Assembly: GCA_001724265.1 (NCBI GenBank)
Contig: MEDY01000058.1
Location: 1-64,000, forward strand
Length of the DNA stretch: 64,000 nt
Origin: Rhizaria sp. SCN 62-66
Lineage: Eukaryota; Rhizaria, unplaced
Direction: 5' to 3'
Positions 54,501 through 64,000 of the stretch are shown in pieces. Made by a program: the position numbers and the translations under genes. Below the pieces are notes generated by a model. That model was not told where the DNA came from and searched no databases. It saw only the letters and a list, made by a program, of their open reading frames with translations. The first letter of the stretch is position 1. Every line of letters begins with the position of its first letter.

Positions 54501-57500
54501 TCGCCGCCGCCGCCACCCCCTCTCGGAGCGGCGAGCCCCGCTCCGCCCTTGGTGCCGCCGGCGGAGGCCGAGAGGGCCGTGGCGGCGGAGGGCAGCACGG
54601 AGAGCTTGGCCCAGACCGAGTGCTGGCCCAGCAGCTCGAGGTGCAGCGGCAGCAGCACGGGGGCGCGCCACGAGACCGACGACATGCCCACGATCACTTC
54701 GACGGGCTTGTCAGCAGTCGCCGGTGCAGAGTTCGCACCGTCTTCGCGGTTGTCGTCACTGGCTGAGCTGCCACTGTTCCTGTTGCTGTTGTTGTGGCTG
54801 TGCGCGAGCGAAAGCGACGACGGCAGCGACAAGCCGGCTGCAAACACTGGCAGCGGCCTGCTGCCCGACACCAGCGGCATCGCCAGCGACTTCGCCGCAC
54901 TCGCCACCGCAATTTGACTGCAGCCAGCACTGGTTGCACCGTGCTGTTGTTGCTTTGCAGTGCTTCCGAGCCCGATCGAGGCCGCGGCGCCCGAGAGCGC
55001 GATGATGACCGCTGCTGCGACGCGCGGCGGCAGAGCCACTGCGCGCGCGGCGGCCGCCGCGGCGGGTGACGGGTGTCGCGGCCACCGGGCCGTGGGCTCG
55101 GGCCGGTACCAGTCGCCCTCGCCCACAGCCCCCGCGCTCGCACTCGCACTGGAGCTCGAGTGCGAGCCGGCGCGGTGCCGCAGCCGCAGCGCACGCTCTG
55201 CGGGCGCGACGGCAAAGAGCGCGGTGGCGAGCGCGGCGAGCGCGAGGCGGCGCGGGCGCGCGGCGGCCGCGGCGGGCGCCAGGGCCATCGCGCGCGTGGC
55301 GCAAGACAGCGCGAGCGCGGTCAGCAGCGTCGGGGAGAGGCTGGGAGCCGCGGCCAGGGCGCAGCGCAAAGAGCAGGGGAGCCGCGCGGGCGTGCTGGTA
55401 CCGCTCGGTTTAGCGGCCGCAGACGCAGGCGTGCGCGAGGTGGAGTTCTTGTTGCTGTTGTTCGTGCTGCTGTTGTTTGCGCAGAGAAGGCAGCGGCCGG
55501 TTGTGGGGTCTTCAAGCTCGGAGTAGTCTTCCCAGACGTCGTCTTCCGCATCCTCACTGTCTTCTGCCTCTTGATAGTCGCTGTCGTCGTCCTCGTCAGT
55601 GGGATTGTCCGCGGGCACACTGCCACCCGCAGCAAGGAACGCAGACTCTGAGAACATTGAGAGCACTTTGGCCTCGATCTTACAAAGCGCAATGTCCGTC
55701 TCACTCATGACAGCCTCGGGCTCAATGAAGGTGTCGGATCCAAGCGGGCCGCTATGGCCGTTCACGTTGCTCTGGTGCGCGCTATTGTTGCTGTTAAGCA
55801 AGAAAGGCGAGAGTTCGCCCTTGTCATACTCGTCTTCCTCCTCCTCCTCGTCGTCATCGTGATCATCCTCATCGCCGTTGCCCTCCTCCTCGTCCTCGTC
55901 GTCCTCAGGGTCATAAGACCCGCGCCTGCGCAGCACCATCGCCCGCGCCCTACCGCCGCCGCCGCCGGTGCCGCGATGGTGCTGCTGCCGCTGCTGCTCG
56001 CGGACGCGCGGCTGCGGCAACACCACCGCGTTCACACCGCCGGCCCCCGCCGCGTTAGTATGGGCGGGGTGGGACGCGGCGGGGCGGCGCACGGGTGGCG
56101 CGGGCGGGCGCGGGCGGGCGAGCGAGGCAACGAGCACGGCCGCGGGACCCTCTGGCGCGCTGGCCGCGGCGAGACACAGATCGCCGATGTCGCAGAGGGC
56201 GCAGGCGACGAGCACGGCCGCAGACGTCGTCGCCGTCTCCGCCTCGCTCGCATTAGCACTGGCGCCCGCGTTGCCGCTAGCGGCAGCGGCGTCGACGTCA
56301 CTGCCAAGCCCCGTCGCAGTGGTCGTATAGTTCGCGCCGCCACTGCTGCCGGCGAGCGCGTTGCCGCCGAGGTCCGGAGGCAGCGAGCCCGTCGCCGCGG
56401 CGGCCGCGACCTGCGCCAGCGCCTCGGTGAGCCCGCGCGCTGTGAGCGGGGCAGGCACGGCGACGGAGCCGTCCGCACCCAGCGCCGGCGGCGGCAGCGA
56501 CAGCGCCAAACACGCCGCCGTGAGCAGCCAGGGCTGCGAGCCCTCGGGCTGGTGCACCGTCACGCGCGCGCTGAGTGCCGCCTTAGAGTCGCCACTGAGT
56601 GTCTCCTTAGAGGCATCGCTATGTGTCCTATGAGACCCAGGTTTTGACTCAGAGTGCTTCGTGAGGAGGGACACGGCGGGGCTGCGCGAGTGCAGCATAA
56701 AAGGCGAACACAGAGTACTCTGAGCGATGCCGCAGCTGTTGTCGACTGTGCACTGGGTAAACACGCCCGTGAGCGCGGACAGCGGCAGCTCGAATCCACC
56801 GCCCAGCCGCAGCGCCTTGGCCATGCCGCCCCAGCTGCCGCCGCCGGTCACCGCGCCGTTCGCGTCGCCGCTGTTGTTGCTGCTGCTCGTGTTGCGGAGC
56901 AGGCCGCCTGCGACGGCGGCGGCGGCGGCACCCGCAGCGGCTGCGGCAGCGGAGGCGGCCACGCGGGCCGCGGTGACGGCGGCGGCGGGGCAGTCTAAGG
57001 GGGTGTCCGGGGCGAGTAAGTAGGACCGGCCGGCAGCCGCGACAACGCTGCCATGCGAGCACGCAACATTATTCGCACCGATATTACTGTTACCGTTGCT
57101 GTTCGCGCCGTTGCTGTGGCTGTAGCTGTGCGTGTGGGCATGGCTGTTATTGTGGTTGTTGTTGTTATTGTTGTTGGACTTGGCCAGCGCAGTCGCAGCG
57201 GTGACGCCGGTGACCGTGAGCAGAGGTGCTGCTACCGCAGACGCGGGCACCGCTATCTCACAGTCACTGCAACCGTGACTGTGACGGCAATAGTAAAGAA
57301 GCGGGGAGAGCGGCAGCGGCAGCGGCGGGGGCGCGCGGGGCCAGGCCGAGAGCGCGACGGGGGCGACGGCCGAGTCGAGCCAGAGCCGCGCGCCGACGCC
57401 CGCGGCCCCGACGGCGGAACTCGCACCCACGCTCGCAGTAGCAGAGCTACTTCCAGTTGAAGACGCTCCAGGGCTCTTCATGCTGATGCTCTTGCGTCGA

Positions 57501-60500
57501 CTGATTGCGTTCGCGTGGCCGCTGCTGTTGCTGCCGATAGAGTCAGTCGTGGGCAGGTCACCGCCGGCGGAGCACGCAACCGCGGCGGCCGCTGTCGCCG
57601 CCGCCACGGCCGCGGCCGCCGCGGCGTGCCGGTGGGCCAGCGCAGACGCAGCGACCGCGGCGTCGGCCAGCTCGGCGGCCGCGGCGAGATGAGGCGCAAT
57701 GCGGCGCCTCCGCTGCGACTGCTGCTGGTTGTTGTCTTTGTTCGCCGCCGCAGTCGCCGGCGAGCCAGCGCCCAGGCCAGTGTTGGAGTGCGTGCGCGCG
57801 TGGTGGCGGCCAACGCTTCCAGTGCGCCGGTGCTTGCCGGGACTGCTGCTGCTCGCGGCGTCGCCGCTGTCTTTGTCGTCATCGGCAGCGTTCTTGCGGT
57901 TGGCGTTGGCCTCGCTCTGCTCACGTCGGCGCGCAGTCTCCACAGTGTCGGCCTCAGCATCAACATCATCGTCAGCGGTCTTCTTACTGGCGTCGCTGCC
58001 GTCGCCGCCGTGCGCGGTGGCGAGCCTGCCCCGCGACCCCAGTCCCAGACTGAGCCCGCTGCCGCCGGCCGTGCTTGGCCCCGCGGCCCCGGGCGCGTAG
58101 ACTGCGAACGGCACAGCGCCCAGCGCCGCGCCCGCGGGAGACACGGTGCCCAACCCCACAAAGGCGAACGCGTCGTCCACGTCCGGCGGCGGCAGACGCG
58201 CCGGCGCGCGGTGCTGGCTCCGGGCCTGCAACTGCGACTGTTTGGGTGGCTGCGACGGTAATTGCGCCTGCGACTGGGCGCGCGCCCGCGCTGCGGCTGC
58301 GGCGGCCGCGGCGGCCTCCGCGGCGGCCTCGGCGGCGGAGGGAAACATGTCCGAAGCCGCGTGCGACCGTGGGCACACCGGCGGCAGCTCCAGCGTGCTC
58401 ACGCCCACGTCGCCCACGGTCACTTGACTTCCGAGGGCGAGCTTGGTGTTGACCATGAGCGTATTGGTGGGCGAGAAGAACGCCTGCTGGCGCGCATAAG
58501 CACTGCTGTAGCTCTGACCGCTGACGCTATTGCCACGGCTGTGCACGCCGCCACTGCCGCGCTTGTACGTCGCAGCACTGGAGCTCGGCTGACTGTTGTC
58601 GTTGTTGTTGCTGGCGGCGGCCGCGGGGTGGCTGGGGATGGGCGGCGTGAAGAAGTACAGCGAAGGGACGCGGCTGTGCGCAGAGAGCTGCGCCTGCGCT
58701 TGCGCCTGTAGCAACAGCGCCTGCGACCGCGAGTGAGTCGCGCTCGCGGTGTCCGCGTGCGCAGTGTCCGCGTGCGCAGCGTCCGTGTCGACTGTGAGCG
58801 TGAGAGGCGACCGGAGGCTTGCGACCGTGTCGGCAAACGTGTCAGCGTCAGTGTTGGTGTTGTTGTCAGCGGAGTCTTTTTCGCGAACATTGTTTTCATT
58901 GGTCGTGTGATTATCGTGGTAGGTCTTAGAGTCCTCGAACTCGCTCGTGTTCTCGTTGTGACTCTTTTCATTCGCAAAGTCATTGACATTGTCATCGTTC
59001 GTCCTGGCGTTCGCAGCTGAAGCATCACCGACGCTCTTTCGCTCACTCTCGTAGTCCGTCTTGCTCTCAAGGCCACGGCTCGCCAGCTGCGACTCCAGCA
59101 GCGCCTCTGCCTGCGCCTCTGTCTGCTCGTCATCACACAGTGCGACCGCGACAGTCACCGCCTGCGGCCGTGCGTGCCTGAGCGGCATCTCGGGCCCCAC
59201 GTGCGCCGGTCCCGGCACGCGCGCCGCGGCCTGCAGAGCGTACTCGGGCACCGCCGCCACGGCAGCCACGGCGGCGGACAGCGCGGAGGCGACCGAGCGG
59301 GGGTCCAGGCCGACCGTCGCGGCCACCGAGGCGGCGACGGTCGCGGGGGCAGACAGCTGCGCGGGGCATGAAGTTAGGCCGCCGTACGGGGAATTTAAGC
59401 CGCCGACAGAGCTGGAGCTCGGAGTGCGGCTATGGGCAGCCCCGCGGTGACCTCTATGGGGCGCGAACGGCGAGCGGCCGTGGGCACTGAGCAGGCCGAG
59501 GCTGTGACCCGCGCTGGCGCCCGCCGCGCTGCTCTGGCCCTGACTGTCGGTGTGGCTCGAGTGCGCGCTGTGGTTCGCCGCGGTTTGCGCCGAGTGGATG
59601 AAGAGGTAGGCCTGCCACGCAGCCCACGCGGCCTTGCGGCGGCGGGCCTGCGCGGGCTCCACTAAGGGGGTGCTCAAACTGGTCGCCTCAGCGTTGGCGG
59701 CGGACGACGAGGAACTTGCAGTAATCTCGTGACCCTCGTCCATGTGACTGTGTCGAGTGTCGCTCTGCGGCTGTGAACCGTCGCTGGAATAATTTTTCGC
59801 GTGCAGTGGCCGCGGCGAGGTCGCCACAGGAGTAGTTGCAGGCGCATAATATGCTATCGCGTCGCGGTGACTCTTCGTGTCTTTAGCAGCAGAGATTGGT
59901 TGAACGCGAGGAGTAGACGTCCCAGCAGTCGCAGAAGAAGCGACAGCGTCAGCCTCGTTCGCAGTCTTCGGAGCTGCGTAACTGCCAACAATGATATTCG
60001 AACGACCATTAGTCTCGGGCTTCGCAGGACTGCCCGCAGCAGCTGTGGGGAGATTGGTTGCATTCGTAGCATCGCTGTTAACCGCGGGGTCGGTTTGAGC
60101 TGCCGACGCCACGGTCTGCAACGGCGCACGAGCTGTAGCAGCGTGAGCGCTAGCACTGCCGTTTGATTGCGGCTCACCATTGGCAGCCATCTGTGCGCCG
60201 TCACCGCTGGCGGTGACTGACTGTGGGTCACCTGACTGTGCGCCGACTGCCTGTGCGTCGCCGCCGCTCAGTGACTGTGAGCGGCGCGCCACGTTTGCAT
60301 GCGCGGGCGATGCGGCTGGCAGGGGCGGCTGTCGTGCCGGCTTAGCTTTGCTCGGCGTGCGCACAGCCTCAGCAGCAGCCACGGTGTCATTCGCAATCTC
60401 AGCTTGGGTCTGGGTCTCGGTTGTGGTCGCAGCCACAGAGGGCGCGTCAGGCGCAGCTTTAGCGGCAAGCCCCGCAGCGGCCGCAAGAGGGGCCACAGGC

Positions 60501-62014
60501 GCTGGCGTGTTGGCGTCTTCAAAGCCATCGTCGTCGTAGGCGTCGTAGTCTGTGTCGCCGTCACCGTCCGCACCGGCGCCGCCAGAATTAGCGGCATCGC
60601 CAGGATTAGCATTAGCGAAATCGCCAGGATTAGCGTCAGCACCGACAGGAGCATCATGACCGTTGTTGTTGACAGCAGGCACAGAGTCAGTGCGCGTGAC
60701 TGCGTTGCTCGAAACAGGGTGCCGTTGCTGTTGCTGCTGCTGTAGCTGCGCAGCTGCCATGGTGACATTAGCGTGCGTGCTAAAATGACTAAAGTTAAGA
60801 CTGTAGTTGTTGCTGTGGCTACTGTCCAGCCCCTCGCGCCCGAGATCAACACCGGGAGTGGCATGATTGGCGTCGTCGTTGCGGTCGCGGTTCAAAAAGG
60901 CGCGATTGGGAGCACCGGCGTGGACATCGTGATCGCCATTGTCAGCGGTTGTGTCGTTGACGAAGTTTTGGCTGTAGTTATTGGGTGTCGTGGTGTTAAA
61001 GTAGTCGCTACAGCTGGCAGCAGTCGCGTTGATGTGTGCATCGTTCGCGCTCGTATTCGCATCAGCAGCAGCGGCAGCGGGAACGTTACTGCTTGCGGGA
61101 ATGTTGTCATTGTGATTACTGTTATTGTTGTTATTATTACTGTTGCTGTTGTTGTTGTTGCTGACGCTCGTGCTGTAGTTGCCAAACTCGTCAGTGTAGT
61201 CTCCAGTGCCTTCGTCGTTCTTGTTGATAACTGCAGCAGCCATCAGAGCAGCACCAGCACCAGCCTCACCGCCATGTGCGGCAGCGCCGTTCGGCATCGT
61301 AGTCGGGGCTGGAGCGGCGGCAGGCTGCGGGTGCGTCAACAGCCGCTGCTCTTGCTAATTGTAGTGTTGCTGTTGTTGCTGTTGCTGCTGTTCTTGCTGC
61401 AATAACGAGTGTTGCTGCAGCTGTAGCTGTAATGGTTGCTGCAATGGTTGCGGCTGCTGTTGTTGTTGCTGCGGCTGCTGCTGCCACGTTGGCTGCTGCT
61501 GCTGCTGTTGCTGCTGCTGCGGCTGCGGTGGCTGTGGGGGCTGTGACCATGCCTGATGATGTTGCTGTGGCTGCTGTTGCTGATACTGGCCAAAGACAGA
61601 CGTCGAAACAGAGAATGCAGGCCCAGTGGCAAAGCTGGCGCCACCGTAGTTGCCACTGCCATCGCCACTACTGCTGCTGCTGCTGCTGCTGCTGCTTGAA
61701 CTTGAGCTCGTGTCAGTACCTTGCGCTAACGCGCCGCTTTGCTGCGCCAGCGCAGGCCCGTATGCACCGCCAGCACCGGGAGCAGGCGCAAACGGCGCAA
61801 CCCCTTGCGCTGGGTACTGCGGCGCCGCGTTATAGCCAGGAGCGGAGGTGGGCGTGAAGGCGGATGTCGCGGGGCCTGCTGGGGCAGTTACTGCCGGCGC
61901 GGGCGGCGCGGGGCCTGGGGCACCCTGGGGGGCCGGGGGTTGGCCTGCGGCGGTGGCAGCGCGGAGGGCCGCAAGCTTACTTAGGTCCAGCATGCTGCGC
62001 TGGGCGCGGCTCAT
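48580..62014 (-). CDS. Giant low-complexity protein of unknown function (~4431 codons), two in-frame TAG codons
   Basis: From the ATG at 62014 one frame runs to a GTACGT donor (exon end 50779). A 139-nt intron ending CTTTCAG leads to a second exon (50639-48580, stop TGA). The total is 4431 codons including TAG at codons ~220 and ~3641. The frame is also open from 62014 back to a CCCCACAG acceptor at 62080 (DPYRPHPDAFPAARPGEALL), so an upstream exon may exist. The N-terminus is Pro/Gln-rich. The middle alternates Ala, Ser, Asn, His and Asp/Glu runs with short complex segments such as SLYFFTPPIPSHP, AFFSPTNTLMVNTKLALGSQ, MSETDIALCKIEAKVLSMFS, VLMLGAGTLSHAEDAVIAAT and ALCDYCGRRAGCPSFSS. The second exon has a charged helix (LLQRCEEEQMRLDFVRQRVR). 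I recognise no family. The scattered conserved-looking islands suggest a large domain protein split by homopeptide inserts. Confidence 0.6.
51092..51094 (-). other. In-frame TAG in the giant gene (second)
   Basis: TAG follows MSVRRGA. The same frame then continues for about 104 codons (ARLASTLATARALAPIPPPA and on) to the GTACGT donor at 50778. A GTGAGA...CATAG pair only 18 nt apart surrounds it and is too short for an intron. Confidence 0.75.
61355..61357 (-). other. In-frame TAG in the giant gene (first)
   Basis: TAG lies in a Gln-rich stretch (QQQHYN-TAG-QEQRLL) between a 219-codon and a ~3420-codon stretch of the same frame. I found no frame-preserving GT-AG pair with a usual donor that would remove it. 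Confidence 0.75.
61362..61590. repeat. Gln-rich region (CAG/CAA/CCG mix)
   Basis: Imperfect CAG/CAA repeats with Pro, Leu and His codons on the minus strand, just upstream of the in-frame TAG in the giant gene. The mix suggests an older tract than the pure CAG runs in HSL. Confidence 0.8.
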
Positions 62015-62080
62015 TGTGTGAAGAAGGGCTTCGCCCGGGCGGGCTGCTGGGAAGGCGTCGGGATGGGGTCGATAGGGATC

Positions 62081-62758
62081 CTGTGGGGCGAATCAATAAA
62101 ACAAGCGGTGCGACACAGGAAGTCCGTCAGATCGAAAATTTAATACGTTTCAAGATGTTTTACAAGCGGTAATTAGTCATAATTTGAATCATGGATCTAT
62201 AAAACAACAATGTGCCTGTAAATACTTTGTTCAATGTTGCCCCAGCTTAGACTGCAAGGCCGACAGTCGCTCGAGCTTCACGATCAATCGACCACAACAA
62301 AAAGCGCGATAATATCTAACTTCAGATCGTCACAGAGAGATCATACCGTACTATGATATACTATCGGTACAATTCTATATTATCATTCACCAACACCTTC
62401 TGAATCCTTTTTTTGCGAAAAGAATCCTTCTTTAGAATCTTGATAGCGCCAGCGCATCCTCACAACCGTTCTTATTCACGGGGCATTATCCCCTCGGCTG
62501 AACTGCACTGTCATTGGCAAAGCAGACTGACTCATTACTAGATTGTGTTGTACCTTGCTAATACCGCGTAATTCAGTGACTAACCGCGCCAATCAGCTCT
62601 GACCCCCTTCCCCCCTCCACGAACACCACACAACCGTCACTGCATTTTGCACGCACTCAGTCCCTCGAGAGCGCCAACCATTCCTGCAGACGGCCACAAC
62701 CTCTTCTTAAGCTACGTGTACAGTACTCGTTGTGTTTACCGGCTTCAACGCTTGTGAT
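62081..62758. other. Divergent promoter region between the giant gene and the lipase gene
   Basis: An AT-rich block (62100-62460) and a mixed block up to the lipase ATG. It should hold promoters of both genes and possibly a first exon of the giant gene. I looked for an ATG exon with a donor fitting the acceptor at 62081 and found none convincing. Confidence 0.45.
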
Positions 62759-63337
62759 ATGCCGATGCACATGAACATCACCGCGACCGCCGACGCGGCG
62801 ACGGCCACCGCAACTGCGCTCTACAGCTCGCTCCTCGCGCACCTGGGCTCGGCCGTGCTGTGGTACGCCGCCGTCCCGCTGGCCGCGCTCTACCTTTTCC
62901 TCTTCCCCACGGCCACGCGCTGGCTTATGCTCGCGGTGATGCTGCTCTTCACGTCGGTCGAGTTCGCGCTCTACTTCGGCCTCCGCTACCTCATCTACCT
63001 CCTAGAGCGGTTCCGCACCACAGCGCGCCGCAACGCCGCGCTGCGCCGCGCCGTGCGCTCGGGCGAGGGCTGTGAGAGCTACGCCGACTGGCGCGCCAAG
63101 GCGCTGCAGCTGGACGTCGAGGACGGCCGCGAGGCCTGGAAGCACGCCGACGGGGGCGACTTCAACGCGCCGCTGGTGCGCGCGCTGACGGCTGACCTCA
63201 AAGAGGCCATGCGGCGCGTGCAGAGGGCCGTCGATGCGCTGGACCACGAGAGGCGGACTCTGGAGGAGAGCGAGGTGTTGGGGGCGATCGCCGGCGCAGT
63301 GAGCGGCGCCGCCGGCCTCGGCAGCCACGGTGACGCC

Positions 63338-63380
<43 letters not shown>

Positions 63381-64000
63381 ACGGTGAGGACAATAGCGGC
63401 CCCAACAGCGATGCTGACCGCAGCCAGTGCCACAGCGATGACGGCCACCACAGCCACGGCACCGAGAGCGGCGACGACGACGACAACGACGCCGACGGAG
63501 ACGGAGACTGGTCGGACGCAAGCGCGGGAAGCAACCGGAGCAGTGCGCAGAGCTACTCGAGCATCGGCCTCAGCCATAGCCATAGCCATAGCCACAGCGG
63601 TAGCTTTCTGCTTGACGACGACGCCGGCGCCGTGGGCGACAGCGACGAGGACGAGGACGACGACGACGATGACACTGCCTCTGTCGCTGAGGCCAAGGAC
63701 CGTGTGCGTGACCGTGACCATGTGCGGGACCGTGTCCCGGACCGCGCCGCTGCCAAACTGCCCGCCAGTCGTAGCCACACCAGCGGCGTCAGCCCGAGCA
63801 GTGCCCGCAAGCGCAGCAGCGGCCACGGCCACGGCCACAGCCAGCACACGAGCAAAAGCGGCACTTCGGCGATTCCTGTTCCAGCCTCGAGTTCGTCGTC
63901 GTCGAGGCGGCTTACCGCATCACAGAAGCAGCTTGAGTTCTCAGAGGGGCGGCTTGACTATTCGCCGCCCCGTGAGGGCAGTGTGTTGGTTTCCCGTGCA
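62759..64000 (+). CDS. SDP1/Tgl3-5-type patatin-like triacylglycerol lipase, N-terminal part (runs off window)
   Basis: The frame opens at an ATG (MPMHMNITATADAATATATA) and stays open for 414 codons to the window edge. A hydrophobic region (PLAALYLFLFPTATRWLMLA, VEFALYFGLRYLIYLLERF) is followed by ALRRAVRSGEGCESYADWRA, ALQLDVEDGREAWKHADGG and NAPLVRALTADLKEAMRR. That order matches the conserved N-terminal domain (DUF3336) of plant SDP1 and yeast Tgl3/4/5 lipases, which hydrolyse triacylglycerol at lipid droplets. The patatin domain with its GXSXG and DG motifs must lie to the right and cannot be checked. After the domain come an Ala run and long Asp/Ser/His/Arg-rich sequence (SHSHSHSHSG, DEDEDDDDDD). 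An insert of at least ~200 residues therefore separates this part from the catalytic domain. Confidence 0.72.
63339..63380. repeat. GCT tract (poly-Ala) in the lipase gene
   Basis: A pure GCT repeat of about 13-14 codons, read as Ala. The same trinucleotide gives Ser or Gln runs in other genes depending on frame and strand. Confidence 0.9.

Noticed and set aside
51389-54766. 1125-codon plus-strand open frame opposite the giant gene
   Set aside because: Same reason: Arg-rich antisense shadow of GC-rich coding sequence, with no start context or domain.
8648-64000. Lipid-metabolism gene cluster (HSL, tafazzin, triacylglycerol lipase)
   Set aside because: The three genes are spread over 55 kb on both strands with unrelated genes between. 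Nothing in the sequence indicates co-regulation.

Overview
The window is nuclear DNA from a GC-rich eukaryote with spliced genes. Introns are GT-AG, about 46-219 nt long and AT-rich, and most donors read GTACGT or GTACGC. Spacers are AT-rich and a few hundred bases long. Genes lie on both strands with no operons. The conserved products are TFIIB, TAF1 with two bromodomains, a Rab GTPase, tafazzin, a hormone-sensitive-lipase-family enzyme, a CDF zinc transporter, RNase T2, an Ask1-like DASH subunit and an SDP1/Tgl-type triacylglycerol lipase. They point to a protist or early-branching opisthokont/fungal relative. I cannot name the species. Nearly every conserved protein is inflated by Ala, Gln, Ser, Gly, Asn or Asp runs.

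Layout. 1-1623 (+) is the 3' end of an Ala-rich unknown gene. 2116-8366 (-) carries a small Ala/Gln gene, a histidine ammonia-lyase C-terminal fragment, a secreted RNase T2 with a Ser/Arg insert, and the Ask1-like gene. 8648-20523 (-) is one hormone-sensitive lipase gene of about 3855 codons. TAF1 (21183-29059, +) diverges from it. A Rab gene and a 151-aa unknown (-) follow, then an 839-aa coiled-coil/Gln-rich unknown (+), a 1458-aa CDF transporter (+) and a Ser/Asp-repeat gene (+). Tafazzin (-) and TFIIB (+) are divergent. 48580-62014 (-) is one gene of about 4431 codons with no recognised domain. A triacylglycerol lipase gene (+) runs off the right edge.

The most unusual observation concerns UAG. 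The Ser/Asp gene stays in one frame for 587 codons if four TAG codons are read through, with no TAA or TGA before its terminal TAA. The giant gene is continuous except for two TAG codons. None of the 15 gene models whose ends lie in the window terminates in TAG (10 TAA, 5 TGA). I infer that UAG may be a rare sense codon (perhaps Gln) or an efficiently read-through stop. This needs RNA, peptide and tRNA evidence.

The genes do not form one pathway. Three act on lipids (hormone-sensitive lipase, tafazzin, triacylglycerol lipase) and two on RNA polymerase II initiation (TAF1, TFIIB), but nothing shows the linkage is functional.
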